A stretch of 64,000 nt of DNA from Pandoraea sp. ASV26. GTDB lineage: Bacteria > Pseudomonadota > Gammaproteobacteria > Burkholderiales > Burkholderiaceae. Below the pieces are notes generated by a model. It did not search any database, was not told the DNA's origin, and saw nothing but the letters and a program-made list of their open reading frames with translations. Location: NCBI RefSeq assembly GCF_016428915.1, contig NZ_JAELTP010000017.1, positions 1 to 64,000 of the forward strand, written 5' to 3'. The translations under genes and the position numbers were made by a program. Below, one piece after another: positions 27,178-35,914 of this stretch (the first letter of the stretch is position 1; the number at the start of each line of letters is the position of its first letter).

Positions 27178-29010
27178 ATGAATGCCAAAGACCCGGCTAC
27201 GGCCGCCCAGCAACTGACTGCCGCCGACGGTGGCCCGCAGGCCATGACGCCGTCCGAAGCCTTCGTCGAGACGATGGTCGCCAACGGCGTGAGCGAGATG
27301 TTCGGCATCATGGGCTCGGCCTTCATGGACGCCATGGACATCTTCGCGCCGGCCGGCATTCGTCTGATCCCGGTGGTGCATGAACAAGGCGCCGGTCACA
27401 TGGCTGACGGCTACGCGCGCGTGTCGGGTCGTCACGGTGTCGTGATCGGTCAGAACGGCCCCGGCATCAGTAACTGCGTGACGGCGATTGCTGCGGCTTA
27501 CTGGGCACACAGCCCGGTCGTGATCGTCACGCCGGAAGCCGGCACGATGGGGATCGGCCTCGGCGGCTTCCAGGAAGCGAAGCAGTTGCCGATGTTCCAG
27601 GAGTTCACGAAGTATCAGGGACACGTGACCCACCCGGCCCGCATGGCTGAATTCACGGGCCGTTGCTTCGATCGTGCAATGGCCGAAATGGGCCCGACGC
27701 AACTCAACATTCCGCGCGATTACTTCTACGGTCAGATCAAGACGGAGATTCCGCGTCCGCAACGGCTCGACCGCGGTGCGGGGGGTGACGAACGCCTGAA
27801 CGAAGCGGCCGAACTGCTCGCGCAAGCCAAGTTCCCGGTCATCATCTCGGGCGGCGGCGTAGTCATGGCCGACGCCGTCGAAGAATGCAAGGCACTCGCC
27901 GAACGTCTGGGCGCGCCGGTCGTGAACAGCTATCTGCACAACGACTCGTTCCCGGCCAACCATCCGCTGTGGTGCGGTCCGCTCGGCTATCAGGGCTCGA
28001 AGGCCGCCATGAAGTTGCTGGCGCAGGCCGACGTGGTCGTCGCCCTCGGTTCGCGTCTCGGACCGTTCGGCACGCTGCCGCAGCACGGTCTGGACTACTG
28101 GCCGAAAAATGCCAAGATCATCCAGATCGATGCCGACCACAAGATGCTCGGCCTCGTGAAGAAGATCTCCGTGGGCATCTGCGGCGATGCGAAGGCCGCT
28201 GCCGTGGCGCTGTCGCAGCGTCTGGCCGAACGCACGCTCGTGTGTGACGCCACGCGCGCGGCCCGCGCCGACCAGATCGCCACCGAGAAGGCCGCGTGGG
28301 AGAAGGAACTCGACGAGTGGACCCACGAACGCGATCCGTACAGCCTCGACATGATCGAAGAGCAGAAGCAGGAACGCACGTTCAACGGTGGCGAGTATCT
28401 GCATCCGCGTCAGGTGTTGCGCGAGCTGGAAAAGGCGATGCCGGAAGACGTCATGGTCTCGACCGACATCGGCAACATCAACTCGGTGGCCAACAGCTAC
28501 CTGCGCTTCAACAAGCCGCGCAGCTTCTTCGCCGCCATGAGCTGGGGCAACTGCGGCTACGCGTTCCCGACGATCATCGGCGCCAAGGTCGCCGCCCCGC
28601 ATCGTCCGGCCGTCTCGTACGCCGGTGATGGCGCCTGGGGCATGAGCCTGATGGAAACGCTCACCTGCGTGCGCCACAACATTCCGGTCACGGCGGTGGT
28701 CTTCCACAACCGTCAATGGGGCGCCGAGAAGAAGAACCAGGTGGACTTCTACAACCGCCGCTTCGTGGCCGGTGAACTCGATAGCCCGAGCTTCGCCAAC
28801 ATCGCGCGCGCCATGGGTGCCGAGGGCATCGTGGTCGATCGTCTGGAAGACGTCGGCCCGGCGCTCAAGAAGGCCATCGACATGCAGATGAATCACGGCA
28901 AGACGACCATCATCGAAATCATGTGTACCCGCGAGTTGGGCGACCCGTTCCGTCGCGACGCACTGTCGAAGCCGGTGCGCATGCTCGACAAGTACAAGGA
29001 CTACGTCTGA
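27178..29010 (+). CDS. xsc: Sulfoacetaldehyde acetyltransferase
   Basis: 610 residues from ATG 27178, with GGAG 6 bases upstream (the in-frame ATG at 27166 precedes that site). The family is thiamine-diphosphate dependent: N-terminal FGIMGSAFMDAMDIF...HEQGAGHMADGYAR with the catalytic Glu-like position, and the C-terminal ThDP motif GDGAWGMS through HNRQWG. It cleaves sulfoacetaldehyde with phosphate to acetyl phosphate and sulfite in the cytoplasm. It is preceded by tauXY and followed by pta and a TauE-type gene, the standard order of taurine dissimilation. A hairpin separates it from pta. Confidence 0.95.
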   Translation: MNAKDPATAAQQLTAADGGPQAMTPSEAFVETMVANGVSEMFGIMGSAFMDAMDIFAPAGIRLIPVVHEQGAGHMADGYARVSGRHGVVIGQNGPGISNCVTAIAAAYWAHSPVVIVTPEAGTMGIGLGGFQEAKQLPMFQEFTKYQGHVTHPARMAEFTGRCFDRAMAEMGPTQLNIPRDYFYGQIKTEIPRPQRLDRGAGGDERLNEAAELLAQAKFPVIISGGGVVMADAVEECKALAERLGAPVVNSYLHNDSFPANHPLWCGPLGYQGSKAAMKLLAQADVVVALGSRLGPFGTLPQHGLDYWPKNAKIIQIDADHKMLGLVKKISVGICGDAKAAAVALSQRLAERTLVCDATRAARADQIATEKAAWEKELDEWTHERDPYSLDMIEEQKQERTFNGGEYLHPRQVLRELEKAMPEDVMVSTDIGNINSVANSYLRFNKPRSFFAAMSWGNCGYAFPTIIGAKVAAPHRPAVSYAGDGAWGMSLMETLTCVRHNIPVTAVVFHNRQWGAEKKNQVDFYNRRFVAGELDSPSFANIARAMGAEGIVVDRLEDVGPALKKAIDMQMNHGKTTIIEIMCTRELGDPFRRDALSKPVRMLDKYKDYV

Positions 29011-29034
29011 CGCGGTTGCGGTAATTCGTGTGAC

Positions 29035-29079
29035 AGCGCTCCCGGCTCTGTGAGTGCCGGGGGCGCTTATTTATTTTCT
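29035..29079 (+). terminator. Terminator-like hairpin between xsc and pta
   Basis: AGCGCTCCCGGC (29035-29046) pairs with GCCGGGGGCGCT (29056-29067) over 12 pairs including one G-T, with a 9-nt loop, then a T-rich tail (29069-29079). It ends 8 bases before the pta start codon, so it may reduce pta expression relative to xsc rather than stop it. Confidence 0.65.
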
Positions 29080-29086
29080 CGACATC

Positions 29087-30127
29087 ATGAAAGCCATCAA
29101 TCGCATCATCGATACCGCGCGGCGCGCACCGATGCGCATCGTGTTGTGCGAATCGGAAGACGAGCGCATGCTCAGCGCCGCCGCACGCGCAACGCGCGAG
29201 GGGATCGCCCGTATCGTGCTCGTCGGCGACATCGGCAGGACACAACGCGCGGCCGATGCGGCACGCATCGATCTGGCCGGCATGGAACTGATCGATCCGG
29301 CAACGTCGGACATGGCGGACGCTTTCGCCGAAACCTGGCACGGCATGCGCGCCAAAAAGGGCATGACGCGCACACAAGCCGCCGAGGAAATGCGCTCGCC
29401 GCTGGGCTTCGCCAACATGATGGTGCGGCTCGGTCATGCCGACGGCTCGGTCGCCGGCGCCGTGAACACGACGGCCGACGTGGTGCGCATGGCGATACAG
29501 ATCATCGGCGTGCAGCCGTCGTTCCAACTCGTGTCGAGCTTCTTCCTGATGATGCTCTGCGAGCCGTTCCATACGATGAAGGGCGGCCTGATCTTCTCCG
29601 ATTGCGCTCTCGTCGTCGATCCCGATGCCGCCCAGCTCGCGCAGATCGCACTCGCTGCGGCCGACAGTGCGAGCGCCTTGCTCATGGAGCCGCCACGCGT
29701 TGCAATGCTGTCGTTTTCGACGAGCGGCAGCGCGAAACATGCGGCCGTGGACAAGGTCGTGGAAGCGACCCGTCTCGTGAAGGAGGCGCGGCCGCAGTTG
29801 GCCATCGACGGCGACGTCCAGCTCGATGCGGCCATCGTCTCCGAAATCGCTCAGCGCAAGGTCGTGCACTCGCAGGTCGAGGGGCATGCCAACACGCTCA
29901 TCTTCCCGAGTCTCGATGCCGGCAACATCGGCTACAAGCTGGCCGAACGCATCGGCGGCGCGAAGGCCATCGGCCCCTTGTTGCAAGGGCTGAACCGTCC
30001 GGCCAACGATCTCTCGCGCGGTTGCAGCGCCGACGACATTTATTACGTGATTGGCGTGACCTGCGTGCAGGCGCAGGCGGCCCGCACCAAGCTCACCGGA
30101 ACCTCGCCGCTCGCCATCCGGCCATGA
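29087..30127 (+). CDS. pta: Phosphate acetyltransferase
   Basis: 346 residues, the PTA_PTB domain only, without the long N-terminal regulatory domains of E. coli Pta. Motifs include VLCESEDERM, ADGSVAGAVNTTADVVRMAIQIIG, and SFSTSGSAKH. It converts acetyl phosphate made by Xsc into acetyl-CoA. Its start (ATG 29087) has no recognisable ribosome site and directly follows the hairpin. Its stop overlaps the next start (ATGA). Confidence 0.93.
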   Translation: MKAINRIIDTARRAPMRIVLCESEDERMLSAAARATREGIARIVLVGDIGRTQRAADAARIDLAGMELIDPATSDMADAFAETWHGMRAKKGMTRTQAAEEMRSPLGFANMMVRLGHADGSVAGAVNTTADVVRMAIQIIGVQPSFQLVSSFFLMMLCEPFHTMKGGLIFSDCALVVDPDAAQLAQIALAAADSASALLMEPPRVAMLSFSTSGSAKHAAVDKVVEATRLVKEARPQLAIDGDVQLDAAIVSEIAQRKVVHSQVEGHANTLIFPSLDAGNIGYKLAERIGGAKAIGPLLQGLNRPANDLSRGCSADDIYYVIGVTCVQAQAARTKLTGTSPLAIRP

Positions 30128-30891
30128 CGCTTCACGCGATTCAGGGCTATCTGCCGTTGATGCTGTTACTGGGCTTCGCCACCTACTTCCAGACGGTCAC
30201 GGGCTTCGGGCTGGGCATGATCGTGCTGGGCGGTGCCAGCGGCTTCGGGCTGGCGCCAGTGGCGAGCGTGGCGATCCTCGTGAGTCTCGTCACCCTCGTG
30301 AACAGTGCGCTCGCGCTGCCGGGCACGCTTCATCACATCGATTGGCGTGCCGTGCGCGCCGCAACGCTCGGCATCCTGCCGTCGGTCGTCATCGGGGTGC
30401 TGCTCTTCGATTATCTGAACGGCACCGCGTCGAACGTGCTGCATCTGCTGCTCGGAGCGGTGGTGCTCTACGGTGGTATCGGATCCGCGCTGCGTCCCGC
30501 GCCGAAGGCCGAACGCTCCGGCGACGCGGGATTCTTCTTCAGCGGGATTTTCGGCGGGTTGCTCAGCGGCATGTTCGGCATCTCCGGACCGCCGTTGATC
30601 TTCTACTTCTACCGGCAACCGCTCACACTGGTGCAAATTCGCTGCGCGTTGATTCTGCTGTTCGCGGTTACGGCATCGATCCGTACCGCCTATAGCGCTT
30701 TCGCCGGTCAGTTACCGGCTTCGATATGGTGGCAGGCGGCCGTGGCGTTGCCTGTCGTCACGTTTGCCACGTTGCTCGCGCGCCGTCATCCGCCGCCGCT
30801 CTCCGGCGTGACGACGCGGCGTATCGCCTTCCTCACGTTGATGCTGCTGGGCGCACACCTGATGGTGAGCGCGCTGCGGGAGATGGCGTAG
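30124..30891 (+). CDS. TauE/SafE-family sulfite or organosulfonate exporter
   Basis: 255 residues with about eight membrane segments. The N-terminal FATYFQTVTGFGLGMIVLGGASGFG and the internal GIFGGLLSGMFGISGPPLIFYFY are the paired half-repeats of the TauE/SafE family. It probably exports sulfite or a sulfonate made by the Xsc pathway (inference from overlap with pta). It converges with the CobT-like gene across only 9 bp. Confidence 0.88.
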   Translation: MTLHAIQGYLPLMLLLGFATYFQTVTGFGLGMIVLGGASGFGLAPVASVAILVSLVTLVNSALALPGTLHHIDWRAVRAATLGILPSVVIGVLLFDYLNGTASNVLHLLLGAVVLYGGIGSALRPAPKAERSGDAGFFFSGIFGGLLSGMFGISGPPLIFYFYRQPLTLVQIRCALILLFAVTASIRTAYSAFAGQLPASIWWQAAVALPVVTFATLLARRHPPPLSGVTTRRIAFLTLMLLGAHLMVSALREMA

Positions 30892-30900
30892 CGCCAGGAG

Positions 30901-32655
30901 CTATGCCTGAGCGCGACGCCCGCCGCTGCCGATCCAGTCGACCAGCCGTGAAAGCGTTGTCATGTCAGGCGGTGACGTCAGGTCCAACGCGAGCGAGTTC
31001 CGGTAGTACGGACTCAGATCGAGGCCAACACCCAGGCCCAGCACCTCCACGTCGCCGAGCGCCTGCTGCTGCGCCACGACCTCACGCAAATGATGATCGA
31101 GATAGTGGTCGTCGTTGACCTGATTCGTAGCGGCGTCCATCGGGCTACCGTCCGAAATCACGATCAGCAGACGCCGGTTGGCGCTACGTGAGCGCAGCCG
31201 TTCGCAGGCCCACTCGAGCGCCTCACCGTCAACGCCCTCACGGAACAGATCGGCCTTGAACAGCGACGCAATGTCGGTTCGCGCGCGTCGCCAACTCGTC
31301 ACGGCGTCTTTGAAGATCAGATGCGAGACCTCGTTCAGACGCCCCGGAAAGCGAGGCTTGCCGCGCGCAAGCCAATCGGTGCGGGCGCGTCCGCCATTCC
31401 ATGCACCGGTCGTGAAGCCGAGGATTTCGTTGGTAACGCCCGCCGCATCAAGTGCGCGGGACAAGACGTCGACGATCATCGCGACCGATTCGATCTGCGC
31501 CTTCATCGACCCCGAACAATCGATCAGGAAACTCACCATCGACTCGGCGATCAACGTGTGCTTTTCGAGCCGGAAAAGCCGTCGCTCGGCGGGAGAGCTG
31601 ACCAACTGCGCAAGGCGCCGTCCGTCGATACGCCCTTGCTCTTCGCCGAACGACCAGCCGTCGCGCTGCGGCACCGCCAGCGCCGCCTTGAGTGCGCGCG
31701 CGAGCCTCGGCACGTTGATCGCCTGAGCGACGATGCGCTCGTCAAGACGCTCGCGGAATTCCGTCAGCAACGCACGGCGCACGAGCGTGCCCGCATACAG
31801 TTCACGGTCGTATCGATTCGTGAAAACACGATAGCCCTGTGCCGACGCCTTGAGCACGCGACTATCGCCCGAATGCGCGAGCGTGATGCCGTCGTCGTCC
31901 TGTTCGTCGAAGTCGAGAAACAACGAGAAGGCATTGCGCACGCCTTTCTCGTCGTCCTCATCCTTATCCTTGTCGTCTTCCGCTGGCTCACCGCCTGCCG
32001 CACGGATCAGCCCCGCGATGTCGGCCGCCAACTCGCGCGCGTACACGGCAAAGGCAGCCTGATCGGCTCGCGTGCGACGCATGCCCGCGAGCGCGCCGCC
32101 AATACGCGGCGCGATGGCCATGCGCGTGGCTTCGATGAGTCCTTCCGTGTCCTCGATGACGGGATAGCCGCTCAGGCGCGACCATCCCATCTGCGCGACG
32201 GTGTAGAGCAGCAAGCCGACATGGCTGTCGGCCACACCGGTGGCGTGCATCGCGCGCGACCACGCTTCGAACCGATCGCGCAAGTTCTTCGCGACGCCGG
32301 GCATGCCCGCCGGAATGAACGTCTCGCAGCGCAACTGCTCCATCAGCTCGAAGAGCAGTCGCTCGATCGGCGCTTCGGGTTGCAGACGACGGTGCAGCGC
32401 GGCGTTGCTGTGCCGCAGCCGCAGCGCCGCACCGTCGGCCGCACCGCGCAGCGTCACGAGCGCCGTCGATGGGTTTGCGGGCCCCGGCAGCGTTTGCAGA
32501 TGCGGCGCATGCAGCGGCAACGGCCGCATGTTCCGGCACAGGCGCGCGCCGCTGTAATGCAGCGCGGCGTCGCCGGTCAGCGCGCGCGCCGTCGCGGCGC
32601 ACAACGCTTCGCCACGCGCGGCGCGCCGGGCCGCCTCGCGATCCGAGATCGTCAT
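30901..32655 (-). CDS. CobT-like VWA-domain protein
   Basis: 584 residues. An acidic linker (about 224-258) precedes a C-terminal von Willebrand A domain with the MIDAS motif DCSGSM (379-384), and [11 protein letters not shown], as in CobT of aerobic cobaltochelatase. The protein is paired with a CobS-like AAA+ gene (ATGA overlap). No CobN, the catalytic subunit, nor any other cobalamin gene is in this window, so cobalt insertion is only one possibility; AAA+/VWA pairs also activate or load metal into other enzymes. Its place directly after the taurine operon is notable. Confidence 0.85.
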   Translation of the reverse strand: MTISDREAARRAARGEALCAATARALTGDAALHYSGARLCRNMRPLPLHAPHLQTLPGPANPSTALVTLRGAADGAALRLRHSNAALHRRLQPEAPIERLLFELMEQLRCETFIPAGMPGVAKNLRDRFEAWSRAMHATGVADSHVGLLLYTVAQMGWSRLSGYPVIEDTEGLIEATRMAIAPRIGGALAGMRRTRADQAAFAVYARELAADIAGLIRAAGGEPAEDDKDKDEDDEKGVRNAFSLFLDFDEQDDDGITLAHSGDSRVLKASAQGYRVFTNRYDRELYAGTLVRRALLTEFRERLDERIVAQAINVPRLARALKAALAVPQRDGWSFGEEQGRIDGRRLAQLVSSPAERRLFRLEKHTLIAESMVSFLIDCSGSMKAQIESVAMIVDVLSRALDAAGVTNEILGFTTGAWNGGRARTDWLARGKPRFPGRLNEVSHLIFKDAVTSWRRARTDIASLFKADLFREGVDGEALEWACERLRSRSANRRLLIVISDGSPMDAATNQVNDDHYLDHHLREVVAQQQALGDVEVLGLGVGLDLSPYYRNSLALDLTSPPDMTTLSRLVDWIGSGGRRAQA

Positions 32656-33638
32656 GACGCATCGGCCAGCAGCGAGCGACTCCCGTCGTTCGTGGGCAAC
32701 TCCCGGCCGAACGCCCGCTGGTAGTACTCAGCCACCACCGCACGCTCGGCTTCGTCGCACTTGTTCAGGAACGTGAGGCGGAACGCCAGTCCGGCATCGC
32801 GAAAAATGCCGACGTTCTCCGCCCAGTTGATGACCGTGCGCGGCGACATGAGCGTGGACAGATCGCCGGTCGCGAAGCCCTTGCGCGTGAGTTCCGCCAC
32901 ACTCACCATCGAGTCGATCAGCGTACGCCCGGCGTCGCTGTCGAGTTCCGGCACGCGCGCGAGCACGATGCCCGCTTCGTCGTCCCGCGACAGATAGTTG
33001 AGCGTCGCCACGACATTCCAGCGGTCGATCTGCGCGTGATTGAGCACCTGCGTGCCGTGATACAGGCCGTTGAGATTGCCCAGACCGACGGTGTTCGTCG
33101 TGGCAAACATGCGAAAGCCCGGGTGCGGATGGATCACGCGATTCTGGTCGAGCAGCGTGAACTTGCCGTCGCGCTCCAGAATGCGCTGAATCACGAACAT
33201 CACGTCGGGACGGCCCGCATCGTACTCGTCGAAGATCAACGCGACCGGGCGTTGCAGCGCCCACGGCACGATGCCTTCCTGAAACTCGGTGATCTGATGG
33301 CCGTCGCGCACGACGATCGCGTCTTTGCCGACCAGATCGAGACGGCTGATATGCCCGTCGAGATTCACCCGCACGCACGGCCAGTTCAGGCGCGCAGCCA
33401 CCTGCTCGATATGGGTGGACTTGCCGGTGCCGTGCATGCCCTGCACCATCACGCGCCGGTTGCACATGAAGCCGGCCAGAATCGCCAGCGTCACGTCGGG
33501 GTTGAAGCGATACGCGGTATCGATCTCGGGCACGTGATCGTCTCGCTCGCTGAACGCCGGCACTTGCAGATCCGTATCGATGCCGAATACGGTGCGGGCA
33601 TCGACCAGACGATCCGGCTCTTGGGTTGCGGTCTCCAT
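32652..33638 (-). CDS. CobS-like AAA+ ATPase
   Basis: 328 residues from ATG 33638, with AGGAGAGGG upstream. Walker A is GMHGTGKST (67-75), Walker B LIFDEYD (about 134-140), with sensor-like RMFATTNT and the CobS N-terminal segment ending VFGID..L.VP.F. These ring ATPases (MoxR clade) work with a VWA partner, here the CobT-like gene just downstream. First gene of the pair, divergent from an IclR regulator 252 bp away. Confidence 0.9.
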   Translation of the reverse strand: METATQEPDRLVDARTVFGIDTDLQVPAFSERDDHVPEIDTAYRFNPDVTLAILAGFMCNRRVMVQGMHGTGKSTHIEQVAARLNWPCVRVNLDGHISRLDLVGKDAIVVRDGHQITEFQEGIVPWALQRPVALIFDEYDAGRPDVMFVIQRILERDGKFTLLDQNRVIHPHPGFRMFATTNTVGLGNLNGLYHGTQVLNHAQIDRWNVVATLNYLSRDDEAGIVLARVPELDSDAGRTLIDSMVSVAELTRKGFATGDLSTLMSPRTVINWAENVGIFRDAGLAFRLTFLNKCDEAERAVVAEYYQRAFGRELPTNDGSRSLLADAS

Positions 33639-33718
33639 CACGTCCCTCTCCTGTTCCACGGTTCCACGGTTTCACTGCGCCAAGGCAATGTCAGGGCATC
33701 ATAACGTTAACCATTTTT

Positions 33719-33735
33719 AGAAACAATTCGTTCCG
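33719..33735. promoter_or_regulatory. IclR-like element between cobS-like gene and IclR gene
   Basis: AGAAACAATTCGTTCCG within an AT-rich stretch, 12 of 17 identical to the element in front of xsc (27138-27154). It could be the binding site of the adjacent IclR protein. Confidence 0.4.
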
Positions 33736-33890
33736 GATAATTAAGTCACTGATTGACGCTGTGCGGCGGCCCGTCTACATTCGAACGACCTGAAACGCAT
33801 CGGAAACCCCGAAGCCGGCCAATGGCGTTCAATCCGTTCGATAGCCCGTTTGGGTACAATACCGCTGATCCATTTTCCGGAACGGCGCAT

Positions 33891-34679
33891 ATGAACGACG
33901 CAGCGACCCAGCACGACTCCCCCTCAGAGAACAAGGCGGACACCCCGACCCTGCGGGCGTTTGCGCTGCTCGAATATCTCGTCGCCGCCGATGCGCCGGT
34001 CTCGCTCGCCGACATGGCGCACGACATCCAGATGCCGAAGGCTTCGCTGCACCGCATGCTCGGCTCGCTCGAAGCCGGCGGGCTGGTGATACGCGAACCG
34101 GGGCAGAAGAACGCCTATGTGATCGGCCCGCGCCTCGCACAACTGAGTCTGGGCGTGATGATGCAGGCGGGCGCACGACGCATGCGTCATGCGATTCTGG
34201 GCCGTCTCGTGGCCGATCTGGGCGAGACGTGCAACCTCACGATGCTGCATGAAACCGAGGTGCTCTATCTCGATCGCATGGAAGCGCCGTGGCCGCTGCG
34301 TCTCGATCTCAAGCCGGGATCGCATGTGCCCGCGCACAGCAGCGCGAGCGGCAAGCTGCTGCTGGCCATGATGCCGCGCGAGCAACGCGCCGCCCTTCTG
34401 CGTGCGATGAAGCTGCAACGCTTCACGCCGAACACGCTGACCGATCCCGAACTGCTGGAAAGCGAACTCGACCGCATTGCGCACAAGGGCATTGCCGTCG
34501 ATAACGAAGAGTTCGTGCTGGGCATCGCCTGCGTGGCCGCGCCCGTGCTCAAGGAAGACGGCGGGTGCATCGCCGCCGTGGCCGTGCACGCCCCGGTCTC
34601 GCGCACGTCGCTATCGAAGGCGATGGAGTTCGTGCCGCGTCTGCAAGAAGCCGCGAAGGAACTCGCCAAGACGTTCTGA
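33891..34679 (+). CDS. IclR-family transcriptional regulator
   Basis: 262 residues from ATG 33891; an upstream ATG at 33822 adds 23 unconserved residues. The winged helix is TLRAFALLEYLVAADAPVSLADMAHDIQMPKASLHRMLGSLEAGG, followed by the IclR effector domain (LDRMEAPWPLRLDLKPGSHVPAHSSASGKLLLA, and IAVDNEEFVLGIACVAAPV). Divergent from the CobS/CobT-like pair and convergent with the second IclR gene (4 bp apart). It likely controls the CobS/CobT-like genes and perhaps xsc. Confidence 0.9.
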   Translation: MNDAATQHDSPSENKADTPTLRAFALLEYLVAADAPVSLADMAHDIQMPKASLHRMLGSLEAGGLVIREPGQKNAYVIGPRLAQLSLGVMMQAGARRMRHAILGRLVADLGETCNLTMLHETEVLYLDRMEAPWPLRLDLKPGSHVPAHSSASGKLLLAMMPREQRAALLRAMKLQRFTPNTLTDPELLESELDRIAHKGIAVDNEEFVLGIACVAAPVLKEDGGCIAAVAVHAPVSRTSLSKAMEFVPRLQEAAKELAKTF

Positions 34680-34683
34680 CGCG

Positions 34684-35568
34684 TCAGAGCGCTTTCGCCC
34701 TTTTGTCGGCGTCGGCCTGCGCATCCGCCTTTTTCGCCAACGCCTGCGCCTTGCTGGCCCGCTGCCAGTCGAGCAGCGGTGCGAGCGCCGTCGCGGTGTC
34801 ACGCAGCGTCGGCACCATGCCCAGTAGTTGTTCCAGCGTCACGCGCGCGGTCGGGCCATGCACGGCGAGCACCGCGCGTACGTGTCCGTCCTCGATGGCG
34901 CGCACCGGCACGCTGACCGCCACCATGCCGCGCACGAACTCTTCGTTATCGATACCGATGCCGCGCGCGGCCAGCCGGTCGAGCTCCGCATCGAGCAGGC
35001 TCACGTCCGTGATCGTGCGCGGCGTCATGCGCTTGAGCGACAAGCGCGAGAGCACGGCACGACGCTCGAGCACCGGCATCTGTGACAAAAACAACTTGCC
35101 GCTTGCCGTGCAGTGCAACGGCACGCGCATGCCCGGATGCATCTGCATGCGCAGCGGCTCGTTCGTCTCCACACGCTCGATGTAGAGCACCTCGTCGCCG
35201 TCGAGCGCCGTCAGATTGACGGTCTCGCCGACGCGATCCACCAGCGCACGCAGCAGCGAGCGCGCCGCCCGCGTGAAGTTGTTGTTCGCCAGCGTGACCA
35301 GCGCCAGTCGCGCGGCCCGCGGCCCCAGCGACAGACCGCGCTCCGAGCCGCGCGAATCGGGGACATGCGACACGTAGCCGCACAATTCGAGCGCCTCGAC
35401 CAGGCGCATGAGCGTGGCCTTCGGAATCGACAGACGCGTCGCGAGTTGCGACAACGTGTAGGGCTGTCCCGCCATGGCCAGCCGCTCGATGACGGCCAGC
35501 GCTCGCAAATTCCGCGCTTCGTCGCTCGTGCGCAAATCCCCTTCGTCCAGCGTGACCGTATCGCGCAT
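34684..35568 (-). CDS. IclR-family transcriptional regulator
   Basis: 294 residues from ATG 35568, which has a strong GAGGAGG upstream. The DNA-binding part reads LRALAVIERLAMAGQPYTLSQLATRLSIPKATLMRLVEALELCGY and the effector part contains IERVETNEPLRMQMHPGMRVPLHCTASGKLFLSQ and IGIDNEEFVRGMVAVSVPV. A charged Lys/Ala-rich tail ends the protein. Divergent from the GMC oxidoreductase/transporter genes, so it is the likely regulator of them. Confidence 0.9.
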   Translation of the reverse strand: MRDTVTLDEGDLRTSDEARNLRALAVIERLAMAGQPYTLSQLATRLSIPKATLMRLVEALELCGYVSHVPDSRGSERGLSLGPRAARLALVTLANNNFTRAARSLLRALVDRVGETVNLTALDGDEVLYIERVETNEPLRMQMHPGMRVPLHCTASGKLFLSQMPVLERRAVLSRLSLKRMTPRTITDVSLLDAELDRLAARGIGIDNEEFVRGMVAVSVPVRAIEDGHVRAVLAVHGPTARVTLEQLLGMVPTLRDTATALAPLLDWQRASKAQALAKKADAQADADKRAKAL

Positions 35569-35914
35569 TGCGCCTCCTCGCCCGCAGCCTGCCGCTTGCA
35601 ATAAAAGAAACAAAATATACCAATTAATTGACGGACATCAGCATCGGGATAACCCCGGTGCCCAGCCGCAAACGCCCCCAATGCGTCGTCGATCGGCGCG
35701 TGATCGCGCCACCTCCAGCCCCTAGTGAAACCCCGCAGATGCGCCGCAGCAATTGCCGCGTTCTGAGTCGGCAAGCGCGAAATCCGTTTCAGTTTTCCGT
35801 TGCGCGCTGCTTTTCGCTTGGCATTTGCAAACGGCTCGCCGACATTGGATCGAAACAATCCGAAACGAATCGTTTCATCCCATCGAATCAGACTCGAGGC
35901 AGGAGACAGGCTGT
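35569..35914. promoter_or_regulatory. Divergent control region, IclR gene and GMC operon
   Basis: 346 bp with no gene I can support. It holds ACAAAATATACCAATTAAT (35610-35628), nearly identical to the element in front of xsc, and the overlapping perfect palindrome CAATTAATTG (35621-35630), about 45-60 bp upstream of the IclR start codon. Confidence 0.5.

Noticed and set aside
27163-28896. 577-residue open frame opposite xsc
   Set aside because: Antisense shadow; the forward frame is an unmistakable sulfoacetaldehyde acetyltransferase.
30901-33638. Calling the CobS/CobT-like pair a functional cobaltochelatase
   Set aside because: No CobN and no other cobalamin gene is in the window; the domain architecture alone does not prove the substrate.
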